Source: Agrobacterium arsenijevicii (GTDB lineage: Bacteria; Pseudomonadota; Alphaproteobacteria; Rhizobiales; Rhizobiaceae). Taken from it: a stretch of DNA of 64,000 nt. Where the stretch lies: positions 557,054 through 621,053 of the forward strand of contig JWIT01000003.1 in NCBI GenBank assembly GCA_000949895.1, in the 5' to 3' direction. Positions 8,968-16,894 of this stretch are shown piece by piece. Position 1 is the stretch's first letter, and each line of letters begins with the position of its first letter. The translations under genes and the position numbers were made by a program. The notes under the pieces are model-generated. The model was not told the DNA's origin, ran no database searches, and saw only the letters and a list, made by a program, of their open reading frames with translations.

Positions 8968-9324
8968 ATGACCACGAATACGAACGACCGGCGGATCGAT
9001 TACGTCGAATTCAATGTGACCGATATCGAGCGCAGCAAGGAATTTTACGGTGGCGCCTTCGGCTGGTCCTTCAAGGATTATGGTCCACAATATTGCGAAT
9101 TTTCCGACGGCCGGCTGACCGGCGGTTTCACCACCACCGCACCGGTCTCGGCCAAGGGCGGGCCGCTTGTCATTCTCTACGCCGCCGATATCGAGGATAT
9201 GCAACGGCGCGTCGAGGCAGCCGGCGGACAGATCAGCATGCCAATTTTCGAATTTCCGGGCGGACGGCGCTTTCACTTCACTGATCCGGACGGCTATGAA
9301 CTGGCCGTCTGGTCGAAAAGCTGA
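8968..9324 (+). CDS. VOC (glyoxalase/bleomycin-resistance) superfamily protein
   Basis: A single VOC fold of 118 residues: RIDYVEFNVTDIERSKEFYGGAFGW at the start and FPGGRRFHFTDPDGYELAVWSKS at the end. These are the typical first and last strand segments, with Glu near the metal position (ELAVW). It resembles the glyoxalase-like proteins of 115-125 residues with unknown substrates. ATG 8968 has GGAG six bases upstream. ATG 8953, overlapping the SRPBCC stop codon, is possible and would add five residues. It is probably translationally coupled to the SRPBCC gene. Confidence 0.82.
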   Translation: MTTNTNDRRIDYVEFNVTDIERSKEFYGGAFGWSFKDYGPQYCEFSDGRLTGGFTTTAPVSAKGGPLVILYAADIEDMQRRVEAAGGQISMPIFEFPGGRRFHFTDPDGYELAVWSKS

Positions 9325-9341
9325 TCGGCAGGAGCCCCCCC

Positions 9342-9788
9342 ATGACTTTGACTACGCCGCCTTTTTCGTTGGTCGGTATCGATCATGTCGTCTTCATCGT
9401 CGACGACATGATGCGGGCACTCGATTTTTACCGGAACGTGCTTGGGTGCAGGGATGGTTACTCCTACCCTGCTCTCGGGATGGAACAAGTCTGGTGCGGA
9501 AATGCCTTGATCGTACTGTGGGATGTCACACACCCCGGTGGCACAAAAGCTGCTCCGCCGGTCGCCGGAGGACGTAATGTCGATCACATCTGCATAGCGA
9601 CTGGTCCTCTGAACCATGACGCGCTTCGCGCACATCTGGCGAAATTTAACGTCACGATAGAACAGGAAGCCTTTCACGGGGGTGCGAGAGGAATGGGACA
9701 TTCGTTCTATTTGCGTGATCCTTTCGGCAACAAGATCGAGTTGAAAGGACCGGCCGAATATCCGGATGGACAGGCGGAAAATGCCTGA
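9342..9788 (+). CDS. VOC-family dioxygenase/glyoxalase-like protein
   Basis: A 148-residue VOC domain protein: the first module has GIDHVVFIVDDMMRALDFYRNVLG, the second NVDHICIATGPLNHDALRAHL, and the end YLRDPFGNKIELKGP. Conserved His (GIDH, NVDH) and Glu (IELKG) fit a divalent-metal site, as in biphenyl-diol dioxygenase or fosfomycin-resistance relatives. The substrate is unknown. The DNA uses more A/T-ending codons than its neighbours (for example the 9450-9720 stretch), which may mean a different origin. It follows the previous VOC gene by 17 bp with AGGAG before the ATG. Confidence 0.82.
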   Translation: MTLTTPPFSLVGIDHVVFIVDDMMRALDFYRNVLGCRDGYSYPALGMEQVWCGNALIVLWDVTHPGGTKAAPPVAGGRNVDHICIATGPLNHDALRAHLAKFNVTIEQEAFHGGARGMGHSFYLRDPFGNKIELKGPAEYPDGQAENA

Positions 9789-9804
9789 TCTAAACAATAA
9801 AAAA

Positions 9805-9823
9805 GGGCGCCTCCCTGGCGCCC
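9805..9823. terminator. Terminator between VOC gene and fixP
   Basis: A 7-bp GC stem GGGCGCC / GGCGCCC with a 5-base loop is flanked by an A-run upstream and CTTCTTT downstream. It serves the VOC gene and probably the convergent fixP. Confidence 0.82.
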
Positions 9824-9844
9824 CTTCTTTACATTATGCTTGCC

Positions 9845-10708
9845 TCATTCGCCCCCACCAAGCGAATGCACGAAGATTGCAAGTTGCTTGACGGTCGTAT
9901 CACCGAGACGCTCACCCCAGGCGGGCATGACCCCGTGCTTGGGCGAACGTATCTGCGCGACGATCCCCTGCTCGCCACTAGCCTTCAGCCAGATGGCATC
10001 GGCAAGGTTGGGCGCACCGAACTCGCGGTTGCCCTTGGCGTCCTCGCCATGGCACGAGGCGCAATTATCGGCGAAGACCTGCTTGCCGGGTTCCACCAGT
10101 GCGGGATTGGAGGGCTTGCCCGTCAGGCTGACCACATAGGCGGCGACTTCGCGGATTTCGTCAGATTTGAGGATGTCGCCGAAGGCCGGCATTTCCGACA
10201 GACGCGTATCGGGGTCGTCGGCAAAACGAATGCCGTGCTTCACCGTCGTATAGATGTCCTCGACACTGCCACCCCACATCCAGTCGTCGTCGTTGAGGTT
10301 GGGGTAACCCTGCCCGCCCTCGGCGCCCGAACCGTGACACTGGATGCAATTGACCTTGAAGGCCGCCGCGCCGCCTGAAAGCGCAAATTGCCTCAGCGTC
10401 GGATCGGCCTCGATCTCGGCAAGCGAGGAGCTGGCGATCCTGTCGGCATAGACACTCTGCGCCTGCTTCGCGTCAGCCATATCGGCGGCGATCTCGCCAC
10501 GGCTGCTCCAGCCGAGCAGCCCCTGCGTCGCACCACTGATCAGCGGGTAAGCCGGATAGGCAATGGTGTAACCGATTGCCCAGAGGATCGTGAAATAAAA
10601 GGTCCAGACCCACCAGCGCGGCATGGGATTGTTCAGCTCGCGAATACCGTCCCATTCGTGGCCGGTGGTTTCGACGCCGCTGATATCATCGATGTGTTTT
10701 TCGGACAT
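9845..10708 (-). CDS. fixP: Cbb3-type cytochrome c oxidase subunit III FixP (CcoP)
   Basis: The 287-residue membrane-anchored dihaem cytochrome c passes electrons into cbb3 oxidase. It has an N-terminal helix (WWVWTFYFTILWAIGYTIAYP, about 32-52) and two haem c sites, CIQCH (121-125) and CASCH (216-220). Distal methionines are plausible in SEMPAFG and GVMPAWG. The opening DDISGVETTGHEWDGIRELN is the family hallmark. It starts 3 bp after the fixQ stop and is the last gene of fixNOQP. Confidence 0.97.
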   Translation of the reverse strand: MSEKHIDDISGVETTGHEWDGIRELNNPMPRWWVWTFYFTILWAIGYTIAYPAYPLISGATQGLLGWSSRGEIAADMADAKQAQSVYADRIASSSLAEIEADPTLRQFALSGGAAAFKVNCIQCHGSGAEGGQGYPNLNDDDWMWGGSVEDIYTTVKHGIRFADDPDTRLSEMPAFGDILKSDEIREVAAYVVSLTGKPSNPALVEPGKQVFADNCASCHGEDAKGNREFGAPNLADAIWLKASGEQGIVAQIRSPKHGVMPAWGERLGDTTVKQLAIFVHSLGGGE

Positions 10709-10711
10709 ATT

Positions 10712-10864
10712 CTAGTCCTCCTTAAGCGGAATGCTGGCGGCATCGTCCGCGGCTTTTTTCGATCCGGGACGAAGGGTAAAAACGACGACACCGGCGAAGA
10801 ACAGGGTCATGGCAAGCAGACCCCAGCTGTCGGCGAAGTGGCGCATGGCCGTATAGGTTTCCAT
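10712..10864 (-). CDS. fixQ: Cbb3-type oxidase small subunit FixQ (CcoQ)
   Basis: A 50-residue protein, METYTAMRHFADSWGLLAMT followed by LFFAGVVVFTLRPG and a Lys/Asp-rich tail. One membrane helix and the YTAMRHFADSWGL signature identify CcoQ, which stabilises the oxidase complex. The ATG has a strong GAGGAGGCG ribosome site. It lies between fixO (12-bp gap) and fixP (3-bp gap). Confidence 0.95.
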   Translation of the reverse strand: METYTAMRHFADSWGLLAMTLFFAGVVVFTLRPGSKKAADDAASIPLKED

Positions 10865-10876
10865 CGTTTCGCCTCC

Positions 10877-11608
10877 TCACCGGTATCCGGCGGCATCGTC
10901 ATAGGTCGAGAAATCGACCAGCGTGCCGAGCATCTGCAGATAGGCAACCAGCGCATCCATTTCTGTGAGCTTGGCCGGATCACCATCGAAATCACCGACC
11001 TTGGCCTTGGGATAGCGCGCCAGAAGCTCGGTCGTATCCGCGTTCGGATCGGCCTGGGCGGCAAGATCGACTGCGGACTTCTCGATCATCTCATCGCTGT
11101 AAGGCACACCGACAGCGCGGTTCGCCTTCAGCTCCATCGAGATATCCGTAATCTTCAGCGGCGTTGTCTTGAGGAACGCGTAGGACGGCATGATCGATTC
11201 CGGCACCACGGAGCGCGGATCGGCCAGATGCTGCACATGCCATTCGTTCGAATAGCGATCACCGACGCGGGCAAGATCGGGGCCCGTGCGCTTGGAACCC
11301 CACTGGAACGGATGGTCGTACATGGATTCCGCCGCCAGGCTGTAGTGCCCGTAACGCTCCACTTCATCGCGGAACGGCCGGATCATCTGGCTGTGGCAAA
11401 CGTAACATCCTTCGCGGATGTAGATGTTGCGCCCGGCCAGTTCCAGCGGAGTATAGGGCCGCATGCCTTCCACCTTCTCGATGGTGTTTTCGAGATAGAA
11501 GAGCGGTGCGATTTCCACGATACCGCCGATGGAGACGACCAGCAGGGAGCCGACCAGAAGCAGCGTGGCGTTGCGTTCGATGACGCCGTGTTTGTCGAGT
11601 ATGGACAT
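10877..11608 (-). CDS. fixO: Cbb3-type oxidase subunit II FixO (CcoO)
   Basis: The 243-residue monohaem cytochrome c subunit has an N-terminal anchor ([20 protein letters not shown], about 14-33), the haem c site CYVCH (68-72) and the family signature [10 protein letters not shown] just before it. [15 protein letters not shown] is the usual region supplying the axial methionine. It starts 10 bp after the fixN stop on the same strand. Confidence 0.97.
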   Translation of the reverse strand: MSILDKHGVIERNATLLLVGSLLVVSIGGIVEIAPLFYLENTIEKVEGMRPYTPLELAGRNIYIREGCYVCHSQMIRPFRDEVERYGHYSLAAESMYDHPFQWGSKRTGPDLARVGDRYSNEWHVQHLADPRSVVPESIMPSYAFLKTTPLKITDISMELKANRAVGVPYSDEMIEKSAVDLAAQADPNADTTELLARYPKAKVGDFDGDPAKLTEMDALVAYLQMLGTLVDFSTYDDAAGYR

Positions 11609-11618
11609 CGGCCCCTCC

Positions 11619-13241
11619 TTATTCAGCAGGCTGCAGCGAAGGTGCGGCGTCGTTGCGGACGCCCTCCTCGCGTTGATGACCGAGGATGGTCATCGTGACG
11701 TTGTAGGCCATGATCAGTGCCCCGCTGAGGAACATCAGACCGCCCAGCGCACGCATCACGTAATAGGGGAATAGTGCTGCGACAGATTCCGCGAAGGAAT
11801 AGACGAGGAAGCCCTGGCTATCGTATTCGCGCCACATCAGCGCCTGCTGGATACCGGCAACCCACATGACGGCGGCGTAGATGACGATGCCGAGCGTGGC
11901 GAGCCAGAAGTGCCAGTTGACCAGTTGCAGGCTGTAGAGACGGTCCCTGCCCCAGAGTTTCGGCGTCAGGTAATAGATCGCGCCGAAGGTGATCATGCCG
12001 TTCCAGCCGAGTGCGCCCGAATGTACGTGGCCGATGGTCCAGTCGGTATAGTGGCTGAGCGAATTGACGGCCTTGATCGACATCATCGGCCCCTCGAAGG
12101 TCGCCATGCCATAGAAGGCCACCGCCATCACCATCATGCGCACGATGGGATCGGTGCGGATCTTGTCCCATGCGCCCGAAAGCGTCATCAGGCCGTTGAT
12201 CATTCCACCCCAGGACGGCATCCACAGCATGATCGAGAACACCATGCCGAGTGTCTGCGCCCAGTCAGGCAGCGCCGTATAGTGCAGGTGGTGCGGGCCG
12301 GCCCAGATATACATGAAGATCAGCGCCCAGAAGTGGATGATCGACAGCCGGTAGGAATAGACCGGGCGGTTCACCTGCTTCGGAATGAAATAATACATCA
12401 TGCCGAGGAAGCCGGCGGTGAGGAAGAACCCGACGGCGTTATGGCCGTACCACCATTGCGTCAGCGCATCCTGCACGCCCGAGAAAGCCGAGTAGCTTTT
12501 GACCCCGAGGAAGGACACGGGCACCGCCAGATTATTGACGATGTGCAGCATGGCAATCGTAACGATGAAGCTGAGGTAGAACCAGTTCGCCACATAGATA
12601 TGCGGCTCCTTGCGCATCAGGATCGTACCGAGGAAGGTGACGAGATAGGCGACCCAGACAATGGTCAGCCAGATATCGACATACCATTCCGGCTCGGCAT
12701 ATTCGCGGCCCTGCGTGATGCCGAGCAGATAGCCGGTAGCGGCCATGACGATGAAGAGGTTATAACCCCAGAACACGAACCAGCCGAGATTGCCGCCGAA
12801 CAGGCGCGCGCGACAGGTTCTCTGCACGACATAAAATGACGTCGCGATCAGCGCATTTCCCCCGAAAGCGAAGATCACCGCAGAGGTGTGCAGCGGCCGC
12901 ATACGGCCGAAGTTGAAATAGGGTGCGATATTGAGATCGGGAAAGGCGAGCTGAAGCGCCACCACGACCCCGACCAGAAAACCGACCACACCCCAGAACA
13001 CGGTGGCGACGACGCCGTATTTCACCACCTCGTCGAAATATTCCGACTTGAGGCGGGCACGCGCGGCCGAATCGACAGGCGCGAAGGAGACACGGCGCAG
13101 CAGAAGCACCGTGCTGACCAGCAGTGTAAAGAACAGCACCCACATATGGGCGGCGAAAAGACTGTCATGGGCGAAAGCCGCCCCGAGCAACGCGAGAAAG
13201 GCCCCGAGGGCGACGATCGCGGTTTCTAACGTGTAATTCAT
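11619..13241 (-). CDS. fixN: Cbb3-type oxidase catalytic subunit I FixN (CcoN)
   Basis: The 540-residue catalytic subunit, with about 12 membrane helices, reduces O2 at a haem b3-CuB site in the high-affinity terminal oxidase. Histidine-bearing helices are visible ([54 protein letters not shown]). The start at 13241 ([10 protein letters not shown]) is preferred over an upstream codon at 13283, because it gives the normal family N terminus and has a purine-rich GGGGGAAA upstream. It heads fixNOQP and has a perfect anaerobox at 13355-13368. Confidence 0.97.
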   Translation of the reverse strand: MNYTLETAIVALGAFLALLGAAFAHDSLFAAHMWVLFFTLLVSTVLLLRRVSFAPVDSAARARLKSEYFDEVVKYGVVATVFWGVVGFLVGVVVALQLAFPDLNIAPYFNFGRMRPLHTSAVIFAFGGNALIATSFYVVQRTCRARLFGGNLGWFVFWGYNLFIVMAATGYLLGITQGREYAEPEWYVDIWLTIVWVAYLVTFLGTILMRKEPHIYVANWFYLSFIVTIAMLHIVNNLAVPVSFLGVKSYSAFSGVQDALTQWWYGHNAVGFFLTAGFLGMMYYFIPKQVNRPVYSYRLSIIHFWALIFMYIWAGPHHLHYTALPDWAQTLGMVFSIMLWMPSWGGMINGLMTLSGAWDKIRTDPIVRMMVMAVAFYGMATFEGPMMSIKAVNSLSHYTDWTIGHVHSGALGWNGMITFGAIYYLTPKLWGRDRLYSLQLVNWHFWLATLGIVIYAAVMWVAGIQQALMWREYDSQGFLVYSFAESVAALFPYYVMRALGGLMFLSGALIMAYNVTMTILGHQREEGVRNDAAPSLQPAE

Positions 13242-13354
13242 TGTTGGTTTCCCCCAACGTGCAAGCCGACCGACGAAAGGCACGGCGCGCTTTACGAAGC
13301 GGAAACGGGCCTTTGCGTCGGTTGGAGCATTGCCACCGGCGGGGGGAAGCCACC

Positions 13355-13368
13355 TTGATCCAGATCAA
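13355..13368. promoter_or_regulatory. FNR/FixK-type anaerobox upstream of fixN
   Basis: TTGA-TCCAGA-TCAA is a perfect FNR/FixK site. Its centre lies about 120 bp upstream of the fixN start, so the transcription start is probably about 80 bp before the gene if activation is class II (site centred at -41.5). Confidence 0.9.
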
Positions 13369-13453
13369 GAAAGCCAAGCTGTCGCAGCACCGGCAAAACC
13401 GTGCCGGGGTCTAGCGAAAACAATTGCGTTGGAGCAAAAAAAGAACGGGTGCT

Positions 13454-13975
13454 TCAACCCTTCATCTTCAGGGGCAATCCCGCCGCAACGAAATAGACCT
13501 CATCGGCCACAGCGGCAACACGCTGGTGCAGGCGGCCAGCATGGTCGCGAAATTCACGCGCCATGCGGTTTTCCGGCACGATACCGAGACCGACCTCGTT
13601 TGAGACGACGATCAGCTTCGCCTTCGTGGAAGCGATCGCTGCCTCGAGTGTGGCGAACGCCGTCTCGATATCCGCCTCTTCCATCATGAGATTGGTGAGC
13701 CACAAGGTCAGGCAATCGATGAGGATGACATTTTCCGGCCCGTCGAGCCGCGCGAGCACGGCGGCGATATCGACCGGTGCCTCGTGGGTGGTCCATTCCT
13801 CGCCGCGCCGCGCCTGATGATGGTCGATGCGATCGCGCATCTCATCGTCCCATGCCCTGCCGGTTGCCAGATAATGCAGACGCCCGCCGGCATTGCCCGC
13901 AAGTTCCTCGGCAAAACGGGACTTGCCGGAGCGCGCACCGCCAAGAATGAAAACGGAGCGGTTTTTATCTGTCAT
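13454..13975 (-). CDS. cobP: Bifunctional adenosylcobinamide kinase / adenosylcobinamide-phosphate guanylyltransferase
   Basis: The 173-residue protein is CobP/CobU, which phosphorylates adenosylcobinamide and then transfers GMP to it in late cobalamin synthesis. The P-loop GGARSGKS begins near residue 11. The conserved guanylylated-His region is represented by [32 protein letters not shown] and [18 protein letters not shown](F)R are strong family signatures. The ATG at 13975 is chosen because it gives the usual N terminus directly before the P-loop. It lies alone, away from any other cob gene in this window. Confidence 0.95.
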   Translation of the reverse strand: MTDKNRSVFILGGARSGKSRFAEELAGNAGGRLHYLATGRAWDDEMRDRIDHHQARRGEEWTTHEAPVDIAAVLARLDGPENVILIDCLTLWLTNLMMEEADIETAFATLEAAIASTKAKLIVVSNEVGLGIVPENRMAREFRDHAGRLHQRVAAVADEVYFVAAGLPLKMKG

Positions 13976-14476
13976 GAGGAACCTGAAAGAAAAGGATAAA
14001 CGGACCGGCATCATTGCGATATCGCAAGCCAGAAGCAGCTGGTCATGAAGGGAACGATTCGTAGAAAAGGCGTCCCCCGGTTGTTCATGCCGGACTGCCG
14101 ATGATACCGGGCCGGAGACAACAAGACCTGTCCGCACGATGCAGGACACATAACAGCCTTGGCAACCCCGGATGCCGGAAACACCGGTCCTGACAAAAGG
14201 CTAGGTGCGAACGGCCATTCTGTCAATCGACCGGTGATATCGACGGGAAATCAAAGCGGAACCGGTACGCAAAACCTGAACCCGGAACCGGCGGACCTTC
14301 GTCCGCGCCGGAATTGATAAAGCCACTTGGTTACCGGAAGGTTAGCAGAAATACCGAATGGCGAAGCTGCAACGCGGCGGGAGAATATGTGCCCATGGCC
14401 GCCGCCGCCATTGCCTTGCCATGGCCTTCAAATCAATATGCTTTCGAAGATTCGCAAACAGCAAGGTGACCTGCCC
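13976..14476. other. Intergenic region between cobP and the DUF599 gene
   Basis: No convincing gene is seen in about 500 bp between two divergent genes. On the minus strand TTGACA (14226-14221), a 17-bp spacer and TAGCCT (14203-14198) form a possible sigma-70 promoter for cobP. That would give an unusually long leader of about 215 nt. I could not find the cobalamin-riboswitch core or its conserved B12-box in it. Confidence 0.4.
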
Positions 14477-15172
14477 ATGATGACCGTCATGGACTACGTA
14501 TCGATCGTCGTTTTTATCGTGTTGTGGGCTACCTATACGCATCTCACCACGGGAACGACGCTGTTTTCGAGAACCAGCCTCAATCAGGCCATGGCGGAGC
14601 GCCGTCGCGACTGGATTTACAATTCGCTCAAACGCGACCTGAAGATGATCGACACCCAGATCATGGCGGGCTTACAGAACGGTACGGCCTTTTTCGCATC
14701 CACCTCGATCTTCGCCATCGGCGGTTGTTTTGCGCTGCTGGGAGCAACCGATCGGGTAGAATCGGTCTTTCGCGACCTGCCCTTCGTGCATTATGCCGGA
14801 CGCACGGCCTTCGAACTGAAGGTCATGGGGCTCACCTGCCTTTTCGGTTATTCGTTCTTCAAGTTCGGCTGGTCCTACCGGCTGTTCAACTATTGCACGA
14901 TCCTGTTCGGCGCCATCCCCATGGTCCACGACGTCAATGCGGATCGCGAAGCCGCCGAGCGCGCCGCCGAAAACGTCATAAAGATGAACATCATCGCTGC
15001 TAAGAACTTCAACGACGGCCTGCGGACGATCTTTCTGTCGATCGGCTATCTCGGCTGGTTCATCAGCCCCTATGTCTTCATCGCCAGCACCGTCATCATC
15101 ATCGTGGCACTGTTGCGCCGCCAGTTCTTTTCCGAGGCCCGCCGCGCCATCATGGATAGGACCGGGCCTTGA
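14477..15172 (+). CDS. DUF599-family membrane protein
   Basis: The 231-residue protein has about four membrane helices (about residues 6-26, 70-90, 110-130 and 190-215). An N-terminal cytosolic segment carries RRRDWIYNSLKRDLKMIDTQIMAGLQNG, and the end is basic. This arrangement matches the DUF599 family, whose function is unknown. Start 14477 follows AAGGTGA by 7 bases; an in-frame ATG at 14438 would add 13 residues. It precedes the DUF1624 gene on the same strand by 68 bp and may be co-transcribed with it. Confidence 0.8.
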   Translation: MMTVMDYVSIVVFIVLWATYTHLTTGTTLFSRTSLNQAMAERRRDWIYNSLKRDLKMIDTQIMAGLQNGTAFFASTSIFAIGGCFALLGATDRVESVFRDLPFVHYAGRTAFELKVMGLTCLFGYSFFKFGWSYRLFNYCTILFGAIPMVHDVNADREAAERAAENVIKMNIIAAKNFNDGLRTIFLSIGYLGWFISPYVFIASTVIIIVALLRRQFFSEARRAIMDRTGP

Positions 15173-15240
15173 AATAGCCGCACTTCACGGGCCAAGCCCT
15201 GAACGGACAACGGCTCCAGACAGCTGAAATAGCGGGAATT

Positions 15241-16206
15241 ATGGAAACAATCACAACCGCAACCGATACCCGCCGCAAAGGCCGCATAGGCGGTCTCGAT
15301 ACACTGCGCGGGCTCGCCCTCATCGCCATGGCGTCCTACCACTTCACGTGGAATCTGGAATATTTCGGCTATCTCGATCCCGGTACGGCGACCACTGGCC
15401 TGTGGAAACTCTATGCGCGCGCCATTGCAAGCTCCTTCCTGTTCCTGGCCGGTTTCAGCCTGTTTCTCGCCCATGGCAAAGCCATAAACTGGCCGTCCTT
15501 CGGCAAGCGTTTTGCAATGGTGGCGGGTTCGGCGCTGCTCATTACCGTCGCCACCTATTTCGCCTTTCCGGACAGCTTCATCTTTTTCGGCATCCTGCAC
15601 AATATCGCCGCCGCAAGCCTCGTCGGACTGCTGTTCCTGCGCGCACCTGCGCTGGTGACGCTGCTTTTCGCAGCACTTGCCTTTGCGCTGCCGCACTATG
15701 TCCAGTCCGATCTGTTCAACAGCAAGTGGCTGGCCTGGGTTGGATTTTCCACCATGCCGCCACGCTCGAACGATTATGTGCCGCTCCTGCCCTGGCTTGC
15801 GCCATTCCTAGCCGGACTTGCGGTTTCGCAATTCGTTACGCCGCGCAACTGGCTGGACCGTTTTCGAAGCCCAAGCTCACCCCGCAACCTGATAGCAAGT
15901 GCGGGCCGTCACAGCCTTGCCTTTTACCTCATCCATCAGCCGGCCCTGATTGGCCTCGTTTACGCCGTTTCGCTCGTGGCGCCGCCTCCGCCTGTCGATC
16001 AGGTCGAGCTTTACAAATCGAGCTGCGAAAAAAGCTGCGTCGAACAGGCGAACGGAGTGGAATTATGCCAGCGCTTCTGCGGCTGCACGCTGGAAAAGCT
16101 GCAGGCGGAAAGCCTGTTCGACATAATGATGGAAGGCAAGCTCAATGCCGAGCAGCAGACGAAGGTAAGCGATGTGGCGCAGCAGTGCACGGTTGAGGCG
16201 CAGTAA
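15241..16206 (+). CDS. DUF1624 / heparan-alpha-glucosaminide N-acetyltransferase-like membrane protein with cysteine-rich tail
   Basis: The 321-residue polytopic protein opens with GRIGGLDTLRGLALIAMASYHF, the signature of DUF1624/HGSNAT-type acyltransferase-like membrane proteins. His34 is the candidate catalytic histidine. About seven helices follow, the last near 225-247 (SLAFYLIHQPALIGLVYAVSL). An unusual C-terminal tail (about 255-321) then carries Cys262, 266, 276, 280, 282 and 316, arranged as C-x3-C-x9-C-x3-C. The tail looks like a small disulfide-bonded helical hairpin. The substrate is unknown. Confidence 0.8.
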   Translation: METITTATDTRRKGRIGGLDTLRGLALIAMASYHFTWNLEYFGYLDPGTATTGLWKLYARAIASSFLFLAGFSLFLAHGKAINWPSFGKRFAMVAGSALLITVATYFAFPDSFIFFGILHNIAAASLVGLLFLRAPALVTLLFAALAFALPHYVQSDLFNSKWLAWVGFSTMPPRSNDYVPLLPWLAPFLAGLAVSQFVTPRNWLDRFRSPSSPRNLIASAGRHSLAFYLIHQPALIGLVYAVSLVAPPPPVDQVELYKSSCEKSCVEQANGVELCQRFCGCTLEKLQAESLFDIMMEGKLNAEQQTKVSDVAQQCTVEAQ

Positions 16207-16266
16207 GCGCTTTTGGTCTGTTAGACTGGCCGACGTAAATGGAGCGTTACCGCCCCACACTCAGCG

Positions 16267-16350
16267 TCATCCTCGGGCCTGACCCGAGGATCCATCCACG
16301 TTGCGTAAAATCAATCGGTTGCAGATCCTCGGGACAAGCCCAAGGATGAC
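16267..16350. repeat. 84-bp nested-palindrome repeat, copy 1 (RIME-like)
   Basis: The ends are 27-bp imperfect inverted repeats (GTCATCCTCGGGCCTGACCC... against ...CTCGGGACAAGCCCAAGGATGAC). Each end is itself a palindrome built on ATCCTCGGG/CCCGAGGAT. A conserved centre of about 30 bp separates them. Copies of the same length occur at 45999-46082 and 63592-63675. This copy lies between the stop codons of two convergent genes. Confidence 0.88.
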
Positions 16351-16422
16351 GGATGGAAAGGTTTCACCTTCCGCAGGCAATCTGAAAGCCGTCACGTCAA
16401 GCGCAATGGCGGGAACCCTCGA

Positions 16423-16809
16423 TCAGGTCCCCACGCCGATTTCGGCAAGCCGCGTGAGGCAAGCTTCTTCGACATTGTCGAGTTCGGCCAGCGTCTCTTC
16501 GATGTCCTTGCGCTTTTGCCTGAGATCGGCGCGCTTTTCATCAACCTTCTTCATCAGAAGCACAAGCTGGCCCGATTCGCCCGGCGGCTCCTTGTAGACG
16601 TGAATAATCTCGCGAATTTCGGCGATCGTGAAACCGATACGGCGGCCGCGCAAGATTTCCTGAATGAGACGCCGGTCCGCAGACCTGAAAAGCCTCGTGC
16701 GTCCGCGTCGCTCAGGGTGAATGAGGCCCTCATCCTCGTAAAATCGCAAGGTGCGGGTGGAAACACCGAATTCGCGTGTCAGTTCGGTTATGCTATAATA
16801 CTTGTCCAA
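16423..16809 (-). CDS. MerR-family transcriptional regulator
   Basis: The 128-residue protein starts with the MerR winged-helix domain (YYSITELTREFGVSTRTLRFYEDEGLI, then RRGRTRLFRSADRRLI). A coiled-coil dimerisation helix follows (VLLMKKVDEKRADLRQKRKDIEETLAELDNVEEACL). Only one cysteine is present near the end, so a CueR/ZntR-type metal site is unlikely. The TTG at 16809 is chosen because a near-consensus promoter at 16837-16865 would start transcription downstream of the alternative TTG at 16836. Its target is unknown; mgtE is downstream-unrelated and starts elsewhere. Confidence 0.82.
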   Translation of the reverse strand: MDKYYSITELTREFGVSTRTLRFYEDEGLIHPERRGRTRLFRSADRRLIQEILRGRRIGFTIAEIREIIHVYKEPPGESGQLVLLMKKVDEKRADLRQKRKDIEETLAELDNVEEACLTRLAEIGVGT

Positions 16810-16836
16810 GGGCCTATCCGATTCATAACCGGACAA

Positions 16837-16865
16837 TTATTATTTGACCTTCACGTAAAAGTCAA
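16837..16865 (-). promoter_or_regulatory. Sigma-70 promoter of the merR gene with operator-like inverted repeat
   Basis: On the minus strand TTGACT (16865-16860), a 17-bp spacer and TAATAA (16842-16837) make a near-consensus promoter. An inverted repeat TTGAC-N12-GTCAA (16844-16865) overlaps the -35 and the spacer, a position suited to autoregulation. Confidence 0.65.
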
Positions 16866-16894
16866 TTTTTGCCCATCATTTTCGCCTCTTCGGC

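Noticed and set aside
13976..14226. Cobalamin riboswitch upstream of cobP
   Set aside because: Searched for the conserved B12-box and GCCACTG-type core on the minus strand; neither was found, so no riboswitch is annotated.
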